A stretch of 64,000 nucleotides of DNA from Thiomicrorhabdus sp. (GTDB taxonomy: Bacteria > Pseudomonadota > Gammaproteobacteria > Thiomicrospirales > Thiomicrospiraceae): the NCBI RefSeq assembly GCF_963662555.1, contig NZ_OY759719.1:764985-828984 (forward strand). Reading direction: 5' to 3'. Position numbers and translations under genes: made by a program. The notes beneath the pieces were generated by a model that ran no database searches, was not told the origin of the DNA, and worked only from the letters and a program-made list of their open reading frames with translations. Shown piece after piece: positions 16,303-25,848 of the stretch (position 1 is the stretch's first letter; every line of letters starts with the position of its first letter).

Positions 16303-19080
16303 TCAGCTTTTTAAACGGTTTTCTAAATGGATTCTCAGGCGTTTTTCAATATCTATAATGATGTAAATACTTAAACCAGAAAGTATCACAGCACCCCATT
16401 GCAGCAACGAAAGTGGTGCACTGCCAAATAAAGTATTCATTGTGGTGGAATGAGTAAATAGAATTTGAATGAATACCATTGTGCTTACGCCTGCTAGTAG
16501 CCAAGGGTTTGAGAAAAAACCTATTTTAAACATTGAAAAGCGTAAAGAACGGCAATTAAAGAGATAAAAAATCTCGCCAAATACAAACATGTTTACCGCT
16601 AAAGTACGAGCAGTTTCTAGACTGTTGTTTGTGTATATTGCCCAATTAAATAAGCCATAAGCTCCTGCTAGCATTAATGCACTCACGGTTAAGATACGAA
16701 TCGCCAGTTCTGGATTAATAATAGGTGAATTGGGTTTGCGTGGTTTGCGAGTCATTAGACCTGGCTCTTTATTTTCAAATGCCAGCATTAATCCTAATAA
16801 CAATGCAGTTGTCATATTAATCCATAAAATTTGAACGGGTGTAATGGGTAGGGTAAGACCAAAAATAATGGCGGTTAAAATGACCAAACCTTCCCCTGCA
16901 TTGGTGGGCAAAGTCCAAGTGATGAATTTGACCAGGTTATCAAAGACCGAACGGCCTTCTTCAACTGCAGCTTCAATGGTGGCAAAGTTATCATTCGTAA
17001 GAATCATATCTGCGGCTTCTTTAGCTACTTCAGTGCCTCCTAACCCCATAGCAATACCGATGTCAGCTTGTTTTAGAGCAGGGGCATCATTAACTCCATC
17101 GCCTGTCATAGCAACAACATGGCCTTTAGATTGCAATGCCTCTACCAAACGTAATTTTTGTTCTGGTGTCACACGAGCAAATACTGCAGAATTTTCAGCG
17201 ACTTCAATGAGTTCACTGTCACTGAGTTGTGCAAGCGAATGTCCGCTATAGGCATAGTGTTCGTCTGTTTTGTTTGCTGTGCCTTTTAAACCTATTTGTT
17301 TGGCAATGGCTGCTGCAGTAGCAACATGGTCGCCGGTAATCATTTTCACATGAATGCCTGCTGCTTGACACGCTTTTACTGCAGAGATGGCTTCTTGGCG
17401 AGGTGGATCCATCATGGCTTGTAAACCCAAAAATATTAACCCAGTACTCAGTTCTTCATGAGTGACGTTTTTTGTTTCAGCAGAAACGATTTTTTTAGCA
17501 AAAGCTAATACTCTTAAGCCTTTGGATGCCATTAAATCAATTTCTTGATGAATGCGATCGGTATCAAGAGCAATGATTTGATTGTGATTGCTTAAGGCGT
17601 TTTCACAGCGTTTTAATATGCTTTCAACAGAACCTTTAATGTATATGACTGCTCGGTTTGTTTCTTCTTGAGTTGAAGTTGCTAAATGATGCAGAGTAGC
17701 CATATATTGGTGCTGTGACTCAAACGGCAAAGTGTCTAACCTGGGATAGGATTGATTCAGCTCATCTGTGTTGAACTGGCCTTTTAAAGCTGAAGAAATT
17801 AAGGCGGCTTCAGTTGGATCACCCTCAATCATCCACTGTTGTGCTTTTTCATAGATTCTAGAGTCATTGCACAATAAGCCAGCTTTAAGGGTTTCTGAAA
17901 GGGCTTTATGTTCACTGTTAGCGGTTAAGGTCTGAAAGGATTCTATAGGTTGTCCGTTGTTTAATATCTCTCCTAGTGGGTTGTAGCCAGTACCGGTTAT
18001 CTCATAATGTGTTTGGTCAGTATAGATTTGTTGAACCGTCATTTGATTTTGGGTCAGAGTCCCTGTTTTGTCAGAACAAATAACGGTGGTGCTACCTAAG
18101 GTTTCAACTGCAGGCATTTTTCGGATAATGGCATGACGTGCAGCCATTTTATTGACTCCTATCGCGAGCATAATAGACATAGCCGCAGGTAAGCCTTCAG
18201 GAATCGCACCAACCGCTAGAGCAACTGCCGCCATAAAGGTTTCAAGCAAAGGCTGTCCGTGAAACCAGCCTATAGCAAAAGTGAGGCCTGCTAAAAGAAG
18301 TATTATTTTTAAAAGTAGTTCACTAAATTCAGAGATTTTTTTGGTTAATGGTGTGGCTAAGGTCGTAGCATTATTGATAAGCGTATTGATTTGGCCAATT
18401 TCTGTGCTATCACCTATTTCAACCACGATACCTACCGCCGTTCCATAGGTAACCAGGGTTGATGAGTAAGCCATGTTTTTTCGGTCGGCTAAAGAGGTTT
18501 CTAATGGGAGTGGCTGTAAATCTTTTTGAGATGGAACCGACTCACCCGTTAAGGCCGATTCATCCACTTGTAACTCTCTGCAACGTACCAAACGTAAATC
18601 AGCAGGAACCTTATCACCAGATTGAAGTAAAACGATATCGCCTAAAACTAACTCTTGGGAAGGAATGGTAACTTTTGTACCCGCACGCAAAACGGTTGCT
18701 GACCCTTCCATACTTTGAGATAGAGCCTCAATGGCTTTTAATGCTTTTGATTCTTGAATAAAACCAACGATGGCATTAACTAAAATAACGCCAAAAATAA
18801 CGCCGCTATCAACCCATTCTTGCAAAAGAAAAGTGACGATGGCTGCGGCTAAAAGAATATAAACAAGTGGTTGATGAAATTGAAGTAAAAGCAGAATAAG
18901 AGGGCTTTTGCCCTTTTGAGGAGTAAGTCGATTAGCACCGTATAACAGCTGACGCTCTTTTACCGTGAGTAAATTCAAACCTGTGTGACTATTTGTCTCC
19001 AGCAAGTTATCCATCTCTGATAATGGATGATGATGCCAGTGCTTCTCTCTTAAGTTATCCATATCGACTGCAAATTCCAT
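16303..19080 (-). CDS. P2-type cation-transporting ATPase
   Basis: The 925-residue pump couples ATP hydrolysis to cation export across the inner membrane. It has the N-terminal cation-ATPase domain (LTVKERQLLYGANRL), the actuator motif LTGES, the phosphorylation motif SDKTGTLT (Asp near residue 336), and the hinge motif MTGDGVNDAPALKQADIGIAMG. About ten membrane helices are present, with PEGLP in M4, NAGEGL in M5 and NMTTALLLG in M6. This places it among Ca2+/Na+-type P2 pumps; the M6 acidic residue of true SERCA pumps is not seen, so the ion is uncertain. An alternative start is Met7. It stands alone, between mutM and mop. Confidence 0.9.
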   Translation of the reverse strand: MEFAVDMDNLREKHWHHHPLSEMDNLLETNSHTGLNLLTVKERQLLYGANRLTPQKGKSPLILLLLQFHQPLVYILLAAAIVTFLLQEWVDSGVIFGVILVNAIVGFIQESKALKAIEALSQSMEGSATVLRAGTKVTIPSQELVLGDIVLLQSGDKVPADLRLVRCRELQVDESALTGESVPSQKDLQPLPLETSLADRKNMAYSSTLVTYGTAVGIVVEIGDSTEIGQINTLINNATTLATPLTKKISEFSELLLKIILLLAGLTFAIGWFHGQPLLETFMAAVALAVGAIPEGLPAAMSIMLAIGVNKMAARHAIIRKMPAVETLGSTTVICSDKTGTLTQNQMTVQQIYTDQTHYEITGTGYNPLGEILNNGQPIESFQTLTANSEHKALSETLKAGLLCNDSRIYEKAQQWMIEGDPTEAALISSALKGQFNTDELNQSYPRLDTLPFESQHQYMATLHHLATSTQEETNRAVIYIKGSVESILKRCENALSNHNQIIALDTDRIHQEIDLMASKGLRVLAFAKKIVSAETKNVTHEELSTGLIFLGLQAMMDPPRQEAISAVKACQAAGIHVKMITGDHVATAAAIAKQIGLKGTANKTDEHYAYSGHSLAQLSDSELIEVAENSAVFARVTPEQKLRLVEALQSKGHVVAMTGDGVNDAPALKQADIGIAMGLGGTEVAKEAADMILTNDNFATIEAAVEEGRSVFDNLVKFITWTLPTNAGEGLVILTAIIFGLTLPITPVQILWINMTTALLLGLMLAFENKEPGLMTRKPRKPNSPIINPELAIRILTVSALMLAGAYGLFNWAIYTNNSLETARTLAVNMFVFGEIFYLFNCRSLRFSMFKIGFFSNPWLLAGVSTMVFIQILFTHSTTMNTLFGSAPLSLLQWGAVILSGLSIYIIIDIEKRLRIHLENRLKS

Positions 19081-19169
19081 TAATAGTCATTTGTGATGTA
19101 TCTGTCGTTTAATCATATCAACTTTATATGGTTAGAGAGAAGGTGCTTTTTGGTTTTTTAGTTAAGTGA

Positions 19170-19997
19170 TTATTTTTTCTGGCATTTTGGGCAAAAATAG
19201 CTGGCACGTTGATTAAGAATAATACGCTCAATTAGGGTGCCGCAAACGGTACAAGGTTTTCCAGCTTGGTCATAGACATTCAGTTTTTGAACAAAATAAC
19301 CGGGTTTTCCATCTGGAGACATAAAGTCTTTAAGTGTGGTGCCGCCTTGTTCAATGGCTGCTGAAAGTACTCGTTTTATATTGCTAACTAATAACTCACA
19401 TTGCTTTTTAGTCAGTTTACTAGCCATGGTTTGGGGGTGAATCTTACTCATAAATAGAGATTCATTAGCGTAAATATTACCAGCACCTACGGCAACTGCA
19501 CTGTTCATGATTAGGCTTTTAATGGCTACTTTGCGGTTGCGAGTTTTTTCATAAAAGTATTGGCCATTAAAATCATCTGTTAAAGGTTCGGGTGCTAATT
19601 TAGCCAGGAGCTTATGCTGTTCAACTGAACCAGCTGAAGCAGGGTGCCAAAGTACTGAACCAAAACGACGGGGATCATTTAAACGCACTAAATATCCGTT
19701 TTCTAAAATGATATCTACATGGTCATGTTTCAGGGCTGGGGTATTTTCGGGTAAAACTCGGAGGTTGCCAGACATGCCTAGATGAATAAGTAGGGTGCCT
19801 AACTCTGTTTTGAGTAATAAATACTTGCCTCTTCGATCTATAGATTGAATGACCAGGCCTGGTAATTTTTTAGTGAGGCTTAAATCAACTGGCCAGCGTA
19901 AGCTAGCATTACGCACTACAAAGGCTTTAATAGTTTGCTGATTGGCCTTTGGAGTAATGCCTTTTCGTGTGGTTTCTACTTCGGGTAATTCTGGCAT
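19170..19997 (-). CDS. mutM: Formamidopyrimidine-DNA glycosylase MutM (Fpg)
   Basis: MutM excises oxidised purines such as 8-oxoguanine and cuts the abasic site by beta/delta elimination. The 275-residue protein begins MPELPEVE, with catalytic Pro2 and Glu3. It has Lys58 in RRGKYL, GNIYANESLF, and a C-terminal zinc finger with Cys249, Cys252, Cys269 and Cys272. All active-site residues are present. The ATP pump gene lies downstream on the same strand, about 90 bases away. A 12-bp palindrome encodes LPGLV near the N terminus. Confidence 0.97.
   Translation of the reverse strand: MPELPEVETTRKGITPKANQQTIKAFVVRNASLRWPVDLSLTKKLPGLVIQSIDRRGKYLLLKTELGTLLIHLGMSGNLRVLPENTPALKHDHVDIILENGYLVRLNDPRRFGSVLWHPASAGSVEQHKLLAKLAPEPLTDDFNGQYFYEKTRNRKVAIKSLIMNSAVAVGAGNIYANESLFMSKIHPQTMASKLTKKQCELLVSNIKRVLSAAIEQGGTTLKDFMSPDGKPGYFVQKLNVYDQAGKPCTVCGTLIERIILNQRASYFCPKCQKK
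19852..19863. repeat. ACCAGGCCTGGT palindrome, copy 7 (in mutM)
   Basis: Exact copy read on the minus strand as Leu-Pro-Gly-Leu-Val (residues 45-49 of MutM). Confidence 0.9.
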
Positions 19998-20177
19998 GGT
20001 AACTATTTAATTTAATGAAATTGACAATATTGTAAACAAAGCGAAAGCAAAACGTCAGATATCCGTAAATCGATACATTAAGGTTTAGGCATAAAATGTG
20101 TTTAGTTTTAGATAATCAACAAGTTATTGACTATTTGGCCGATAACATTAATAAGATAGTGAGTAAATGGAGGCTAA

Positions 20178-20387
20178 ATGTCTAATTCAAATTATTTAGT
20201 AGAGTTTAATGGTAGTGATTTTGTCGTTTTATTTGGTGCTCGGGTTGTAGCGGCTTTTGCCAATTGTGAAGAGGCATTTGAGGCAAAACGTTCTTTTGAA
20301 AATAGACCTGTTTTAAGTCACTTTGATAAGACCCCGCCAGCAATGCGGGCAGCCAAAGCAATTTATTATGGTCAAAAAATGCTGTAG
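20178..20387 (+). CDS. Small hypothetical protein (69 aa)
   Basis: This short ORF has a good ribosome site (GGAGG five to six bases before ATG) and encodes a soluble protein of 69 residues. An N-terminal beta-like stretch (YLVEFNGSDFVVLFGARVVAAF) leads into a helical, charged part. No cysteine pair, membrane helix or known motif is seen. It is divergent from mutM and lies 72 bases before the large sensor cyclase gene. I do not recognise it; the strong ribosome site and codon use argue that it is real. Confidence 0.6.
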   Translation: MSNSNYLVEFNGSDFVVLFGARVVAAFANCEEAFEAKRSFENRPVLSHFDKTPPAMRAAKAIYYGQKML

Positions 20388-20459
20388 TTTTTGTTTTACC
20401 CCACAATGTTTATGGTGATTTTGATTTCATTTATTTAAAATCTTACATATACTAAGTAA

Positions 20460-23216
20460 ATGACACGGAATAACAACCAAATAAATAATGTATTTCAACC
20501 ATTTAAAAGGTTAATGTGTGCCTTTGTTAAATCTGTTTTATTGGTTAGTTTTTCTGCTTCCGTCTTAGCAAGCCAATCGTCAAATAATCTATTACCAGCA
20601 CCAGCATCATCAAAGAGCTTTGAAAATTCGCAAAGCCTAACTCCTATCAGTGTTCAAACAAATTGGAATCATCAGTTTCAATTTGCAGGTTTTTATGCAG
20701 CTAAAAAACAAGGCTATTATAAAAAAGCGGGTTTAGATGTCACAATTAAAGACTGGAAATCTGGCATCAATGTGGTTAAAGAGGTGATTGAAGGTCGGGC
20801 TGATTTTGGAACTAGTAAGGGTGATGTATTGGCTAATTATGCCAAAGGAGATCCTGTATCTTTGGTTATGGCATCATTTCAATTTTCGCCACTAGTTTTG
20901 TTGTCGCATGAGCCGATTGACGATCTTTCTCAATTATCTGGTAAAACGGTTATGTATCATAATGGCTTACAGATAAGTGGCTTACTTAACAAAGCAGATT
21001 ATATAGTTAAAAGCCCAATAAAAAGGCTAGCAACTTCAGGAGATATAAATGACTTTGTGAATAACAAAGTAGATTTTTATGCCGCCTACACAACTAATGA
21101 GCCTTATCGCTTAAAAAAGAGAAATATCCCTTTTTATCTTGTTGACCCTAAAGGCTATGGTGTCCAAAATTATGGTGATTTGGTGATTACCACTCAGCAA
21201 AATGCAAATTTTAATCCATCTATGGTTGAAGCATTTAAAAAGGCCACAATAAAAGGTTGGCAATATGCCATCGCTCATCAAGACGAGATAGTCGACTACA
21301 TAATAAAAAACTATTTAGTAGTTAAAGATAGGGAATCATTATTGGCGGAAGCACGTGCCACAACGCAATATGTAAAAACTGGCGATACTCCAATAGGTTC
21401 AGTTGATCCAATCAAATTAATGTCAATGGCGGCGACTGTAAAAGACATTGGCTTAATAACTGATCAAGAATTTTCGGCAATCAAGATGCAAAACTTTATT
21501 TTTGATGCTAGCCGAACTACCTATAGTAAAGAAGAGTTGGATTATTTGCATCAACATCCTGTAATTACTATAGGTACGGATCGTGATTGGGGGCCATTTG
21601 AGTTTTTTGATTCTGTAAATGGTTATAGTGGTATGTCTGCCGATTACTTTAAACTTTTTGAGAAAAAATTAGGCGTTAAGTTTAAACCAGAATTTTCTGA
21701 TTCTTGGGCAAGCGTTACTCGTTTAGCAGAACAGGGCAAAATTGATTTGTACACTTGTGCAGTCGCTACCCCTGACCGTGAACAATATATGCGATTTACT
21801 AAGCCATATCTCTCGTTTCCTGTGGCTCTAGCGGCGACAGAAAAGTCGGCTTATGTTGGGGATTATTCGCAACTAGAAGGTTACACAGTTGCGGTGGTTA
21901 AAGATTATTGGTCACATGAGTTTTTAAAAACACACTATCCTAAAGTTAAACTGATGGTAGTACCTAATGTGGTTGATGGGTTATCAGCTGTTATAGATGG
22001 GCGTGCTGATGGTTATTTAGGCAATTTGGCAGTGATTAACTTTAATATTCGTAAGTTTGGCATGGAAGGGATTCGTATTGTTGGGCAGTTTCCACACCAC
22101 TTTGAATTGGCTATGGGTGTGCAAAAGAGTGAACCGATTTTGTTTAGTATTATGCAAAAAGCCTTAGCCTCGGTGACAAAAGCCGAGCGAGAAGAGATTT
22201 TTTCTCGTTGGGTTAAGCTTAAGGTTGTCAATAATTTAGATACCAAGCAATTACTGCAAATTTTAATTCCTACTCTTCTTATTATTTTTGTTCTGTTAGT
22301 GTTGTTGATGGTTTATGCCTATCAAAAACGTAAACAAAAAGAGTACATTCGTGAAATTTACGAACTCTCATTAGCCACTGAAATCGATTTAAATTCTCGT
22401 ACCATTATTTGGGCAAGTAAATCTTTTATGAAATTAACCGGTTATAGTCATCAAGAATTAAAAGGGATGTCTTATTTACAATTGGCACGTGAAGATATTC
22501 CTACGGAGTTTGTTGAGCATATACATGCTCTATTAATGTCCGGCAGTACCTGGGTTGGAGATGTTGAGGCTAGAAAAAAAACGGGAGAGAGTTACTGGAT
22601 AGAACTAACCCTAACACCTAATAAGAACCTTTGGGGTAATGTTAATCGTGTTTTGGCAACAAGGGTGGATATTACTGATAAAAAACGGATTGAAAAATTG
22701 TCTGTAAGCGATGTGTTAACGGGGTTGTTTAATCGCCGTCATTACAATGAAATAATTGAGTTAGAAATACGTCGCAGTCAACGAGAACACCTGGCTTTAG
22801 GGTTAGTAATGTTAGATATAGATTTCTTTAAAGCCGTAAATGACAATTATGGACATCAGCAAGGTGACCTGGTTTTAAAACAAATTTCTAACGTGTTAAA
22901 AGATGCCTTTAACCGTGCAAATGATCATGTGTTTAGGGTTGGTGGTGAAGAGTTTATGGTGATTTGCCGTTTTAAAACTCAGCAAGATTTTGAGACATAC
23001 TTGAAGAAGGTCTGTTTACAGGTTGAGGCATTAGCTATTAAAAATGAAGGGGCTATAAATGATGTGGTCACCATTTCAGTAGGCGGTGTATATTCAGAGC
23101 CATCTAGAGAACTAAATGCTGAAGACTTGTTTAAAACGGTTGATCTAATGTTATATGAAGCTAAACAAAATGGACGTAATCAGGTAGTTGTCTATACACC
23201 AGATAAAGAAGCTTAA
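20460..23216 (+). CDS. Diguanylate cyclase with two periplasmic solute-binding domains (NMT1/THI5-like and SBP3) and PAS
   Basis: The 918-residue protein seems to be a periplasmic-solute sensor that makes c-di-GMP. After a signal sequence or membrane anchor (about 15-37) comes an NMT1/THI5-type binding domain (about 60-345, WNHQFQFAGFYAAKKQGYY). A second binding domain of the SBP_bac_3 type follows (about 365-590, ITIGTDRDWGPFEF). A transmembrane helix lies at about 597-620, then a PAS domain and a GGDEF domain. The active site is GGEEF (828-832) and the RxxD I-site (RAND) lies five residues before it. NMT1/THI5 domains often bind pyrimidine or sulfonate-like ligands; the real ligand is unknown. 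Confidence 0.92.
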   Translation: MTRNNNQINNVFQPFKRLMCAFVKSVLLVSFSASVLASQSSNNLLPAPASSKSFENSQSLTPISVQTNWNHQFQFAGFYAAKKQGYYKKAGLDVTIKDWKSGINVVKEVIEGRADFGTSKGDVLANYAKGDPVSLVMASFQFSPLVLLSHEPIDDLSQLSGKTVMYHNGLQISGLLNKADYIVKSPIKRLATSGDINDFVNNKVDFYAAYTTNEPYRLKKRNIPFYLVDPKGYGVQNYGDLVITTQQNANFNPSMVEAFKKATIKGWQYAIAHQDEIVDYIIKNYLVVKDRESLLAEARATTQYVKTGDTPIGSVDPIKLMSMAATVKDIGLITDQEFSAIKMQNFIFDASRTTYSKEELDYLHQHPVITIGTDRDWGPFEFFDSVNGYSGMSADYFKLFEKKLGVKFKPEFSDSWASVTRLAEQGKIDLYTCAVATPDREQYMRFTKPYLSFPVALAATEKSAYVGDYSQLEGYTVAVVKDYWSHEFLKTHYPKVKLMVVPNVVDGLSAVIDGRADGYLGNLAVINFNIRKFGMEGIRIVGQFPHHFELAMGVQKSEPILFSIMQKALASVTKAEREEIFSRWVKLKVVNNLDTKQLLQILIPTLLIIFVLLVLLMVYAYQKRKQKEYIREIYELSLATEIDLNSRTIIWASKSFMKLTGYSHQELKGMSYLQLAREDIPTEFVEHIHALLMSGSTWVGDVEARKKTGESYWIELTLTPNKNLWGNVNRVLATRVDITDKKRIEKLSVSDVLTGLFNRRHYNEIIELEIRRSQREHLALGLVMLDIDFFKAVNDNYGHQQGDLVLKQISNVLKDAFNRANDHVFRVGGEEFMVICRFKTQQDFETYLKKVCLQVEALAIKNEGAINDVVTISVGGVYSEPSRELNAEDLFKTVDLMLYEAKQNGRNQVVVYTPDKEA

Positions 23217-23283
23217 GCTTTAAGGTTTTAACTATCCTTGGTGGAATGGAAGAAATGTATCAGGTTGGGTTTATTTTAGGCAT

Positions 23284-23310
23284 AAAAAAACCCGGTCTTT
23301 TGAACCGGGT
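23284..23310 (-). terminator. Rho-independent terminator of rpmB-rpmG
   Basis: Perfect 7-bp stem ACCCGGT/ACCGGGT with a 7-base loop, followed by a long T run on the minus strand, 27 bases beyond the rpmG stop. Confidence 0.9.
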
Positions 23311-23336
23311 TGGTCTCAAATCTATCTGGGTAAGAC

Positions 23337-23489
23337 TTATTTGATTTTTGCTTCTTTGAACAAGACGTGTTTACGAACTACTGGATCGTATTTCTTGATC
23401 TCGAATTTTCCAGCCATGTTCTTTTTATTTTTATCAGTTGTATAAAAATAAGCAGATTCAGTTGACTGTAATTTGATTTTATCGCGCAT
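23337..23489 (-). CDS. rpmG: 50S ribosomal protein L33
   Basis: A 50-residue protein read from the ATG at 23489: [20 protein letters not shown], then [23 protein letters not shown]. It matches the bacterial L33 pattern, in the form without the zinc-binding cysteines (C- type), as in most gammaproteobacteria. L33 binds 23S rRNA near the E site. It lies 11 bases downstream of rpmB, with AAGGAG in its leader, in the standard rpmBG operon. Confidence 0.96.
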   Translation of the reverse strand: MRDKIKLQSTESAYFYTTDKNKKNMAGKFEIKKYDPVVRKHVLFKEAKIK

Positions 23490-23500
23490 GGTTAGTCTCC

Positions 23501-23737
23501 TTAGACCTTCTCACCACGTGAACGCATATCTGCGATCACAGCGTCAATTCCGTTTTTATCAATGATACGCATACCAGCTGCAGTAACGCGTAACTTAACA
23601 AAACGACTTTCAGCTTCAGACCAAAAACGATGCGTGTGCAAGTTTGGTAAGAAACGACGACGAGTTTTACGGTGAGAGTGAGAAACATTGTTACCTACGA
23701 CAGGACGTTTTCCTGTAACTTGGCATACTTTAGACAT
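23501..23737 (-). CDS. rpmB: 50S ribosomal protein L28
   Basis: The 78-residue protein begins [21 protein letters not shown] and contains [16 protein letters not shown] and the C-terminal RSRGEKV, all typical of L28. An in-frame ATG at 23785 would add 16 residues. The ATG at 23737 has AAGGA seven bases upstream and the normal L28 N terminus, so it is chosen. It forms an operon with rpmG. A 16-bp palindrome AAATATTCGAATATTT lies 57 bases upstream of the start. Confidence 0.97.
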   Translation of the reverse strand: MSKVCQVTGKRPVVGNNVSHSHRKTRRRFLPNLHTHRFWSEAESRFVKLRVTAAGMRIIDKNGIDAVIADMRSRGEKV

Positions 23738-23949
23738 TTCACAATCCTTCTTAAAAACAGTTTTTGAACCCCAAGAGGGACTCAAATAAATAAAAATATT
23801 CGAATATTTCTATATTCATAACGCTATGTGGGTAACGTTAAAAATAAGAAGCGGAATTATCCATAAAAGTAGAGTGGATTGCAAGTTTATTTCCTATTTA
23901 AATTGAATAACCTACATAACTAAGCTTCTAATTTGCATGAAAAAAATAA

Positions 23950-25665
23950 TTAATGATGAGTAATAGGCTCAACGACCCCAGTTTTTTCATTGATTGGCAC
24001 AATATCCCAACTGGTTGTTATTGGTCTTACATGGGCATCACGACCAAAAATATAGCTTTGTTCATCTACAATCACTTTATAGGCTTTGTTTAGCATTAAA
24101 GCTCGCTCTTTTGATGGAAGTAAAAGGTGTCCAATATCTGTATGGAGCACTTTAAGCTCTTTGGGTTTGATATTGCCTTTTTCATCAAAAAACTTTTTGG
24201 CGACTTCATTGTTATTACGGAATTCATTGCCTGAGTGGTTGTTTAATAAATATTCAGTGTATTGCCAAGTTCCATCGTTAAACTTGGGTTCAGGTAGACC
24301 GTGTAAACTCTGTTGTGTCCAGTGTGTCCAAGTGTTTTTTAGGTCTTTAGGATTGATTTTTCGAGCAAAAGAAAAACCACTGTCGGTGGTTGCGCCAATG
24401 CCTGAATGACAACCTATACAATACAGTGTCTCTTCAAAACTCTGTGGCCTCAGGTCGCCTTTTTTATCTTCTATAAAGGCTTGGTAAGCCCAGCCTAGTC
24501 CATTTAGCATTCCTGCTTCAGAATTGCCCAATACACGGCGTAAACGCTCAGGAAAGTCCCTGAGTTCTTTTACTTCAGATAGCGCGGCATTATTTAATTG
24601 GCTATAAGTGTTCCAGTTGGTTTTAATACCGTAGCGTAACTCTTTAAAACGATTAGCCATAATTGGCCTACCTGCGTTATCTATATCCATATAGCGTACC
24701 GAATGTAAAAATTCAGTACCTATTGGGTAAAGCCCAGCGGCTAGATGTAGCTGGTTTTGCTCTAACAATAGTTTAGCTTGACCAACATAAGACATAAACT
24801 TGCCTTCTTTTGGGGCCCAACGGTAAGTAATTTGATGGCTTATATCTAATTTGCCATTACGGTTCAGATCAACACCGTATTGTGTTTCATCTGTGGCGCT
24901 AATCTCAACATCTTTGCGTTGGATCACCGACTCTAGAATGGCTAAGTTTAATTTATAGACGGCAAGATTGGGCTTGCCTTGCTCATCATTTCTAAAAGGT
25001 TCTGCCAAGCGAATCAGTACATCGTTTGTACTGCCGTTAGTTGGCCAAAAAGTGCCAAAAAACGGTGTGTAGGTAAATGCTCTCCATCCAGTAAGTTCAC
25101 CATTGGGTTTGTGGTCAAACCCTTGGTTATCAAAGTTATAATAGCAATCGGGTGTATATCCATTCCATTTTTTATCGCCGTTAACATCCCACTCTTTTGG
25201 CACTTGAGCCATTTTTTCGGCAAGAATAATTTGATTGTTTTTATCTAAGTAGTTAGAGGTACGAACGTAGTTGAGAATGTCACTATCAGATATTTGTGCT
25301 ACTTGCTGGCTTCTGTCTTTAAATAGGTTTGTCCAAGGGTTTTGTCTAGTTGATTCTCTAAAACTGTATTCAAGCTGTAAGTCTGCATCATCAATAAAGT
25401 TGGGACTTTGCGGCGTTGTGTGGCAGCTAAAGCAAGGGTTGTGTACCTTACCTCGAGTTGATTTTGTTTTTGTATAGCATTGCGATGGAATGTAGGCTCC
25501 AGCAGTATTGATAATTTTATTGTTTAGTAATTCAATCTTTTGAACGTGCTCAATGTTTTGATTCGCTTGAGCATATTGAGATAATACTAATCCACTTAGC
25601 GCCATGAATAGCGTTTTGACAATAATATTATTTTTTGTTTTTTGTTGATTCATAGAATGATTCAT
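23950..25665 (-). CDS. Exported protein with two CXXCH heme-binding motifs
   Basis: The 571-residue protein has a signal peptide (about 1-35, ending YAQA) and two c-type heme motifs, CFSCH (78-82) and CIGCH (416-420), so it is probably a periplasmic di-heme cytochrome. The rest matches no enzyme I can name. It holds a DLNRNGKLD segment (about residue 270) that looks like an EF-hand-type calcium loop. The ATG has GGAA seven bases upstream. It lies downstream of the PhoX-family gene on the same strand, separated by a terminator. A perfect 18-bp inverted repeat sits directly in front of it. Confidence 0.75.
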   Translation of the reverse strand: MNHSMNQQKTKNNIIVKTLFMALSGLVLSQYAQANQNIEHVQKIELLNNKIINTAGAYIPSQCYTKTKSTRGKVHNPCFSCHTTPQSPNFIDDADLQLEYSFRESTRQNPWTNLFKDRSQQVAQISDSDILNYVRTSNYLDKNNQIILAEKMAQVPKEWDVNGDKKWNGYTPDCYYNFDNQGFDHKPNGELTGWRAFTYTPFFGTFWPTNGSTNDVLIRLAEPFRNDEQGKPNLAVYKLNLAILESVIQRKDVEISATDETQYGVDLNRNGKLDISHQITYRWAPKEGKFMSYVGQAKLLLEQNQLHLAAGLYPIGTEFLHSVRYMDIDNAGRPIMANRFKELRYGIKTNWNTYSQLNNAALSEVKELRDFPERLRRVLGNSEAGMLNGLGWAYQAFIEDKKGDLRPQSFEETLYCIGCHSGIGATTDSGFSFARKINPKDLKNTWTHWTQQSLHGLPEPKFNDGTWQYTEYLLNNHSGNEFRNNNEVAKKFFDEKGNIKPKELKVLHTDIGHLLLPSKERALMLNKAYKVIVDEQSYIFGRDAHVRPITTSWDIVPINEKTGVVEPITHH

Positions 25666-25691
25666 AACGGGATTCCAGCATGTTTGTTAAA

Positions 25692-25748
25692 AGCGATTTA
25701 ATAAACAAAGGCAAAATCTATTGCGGGTGGTTTGTTTATTAAATCGCT
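25692..25748. promoter_or_regulatory. 18-bp perfect inverted repeat upstream of the heme-protein gene
   Basis: Arms AGCGATTTAATAAACAAA (25692-25709) and its exact complement (25731-25748) flank a 21-base spacer. They lie 27-83 bases upstream of the minus-strand start at 25665. It is neither terminator-like (no U run) nor part of an ORF. It could be an operator pair or a leader hairpin. Confidence 0.5.
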
Positions 25749-25782
25749 CTATCGAATTGTACGATCGAGCAATGTGATATAA

Positions 25783-25812
25783 AAAAGCCTTGTTGGTTAA
25801 AACAAGGCTTTT
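25783..25812. terminator. Rho-independent terminator of the phoX-like gene
   Basis: Perfect 12-bp stem AAAAGCCTTGTT/AACAAGGCTTTT with a 6-base loop, A/T-flanked and therefore active in both directions. It lies 37 bases after the phoX-like stop. Confidence 0.9.
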
Positions 25813-25848
25813 AGTGCTAAAGTTAAAATTATCTCTGTTAGATAATTG

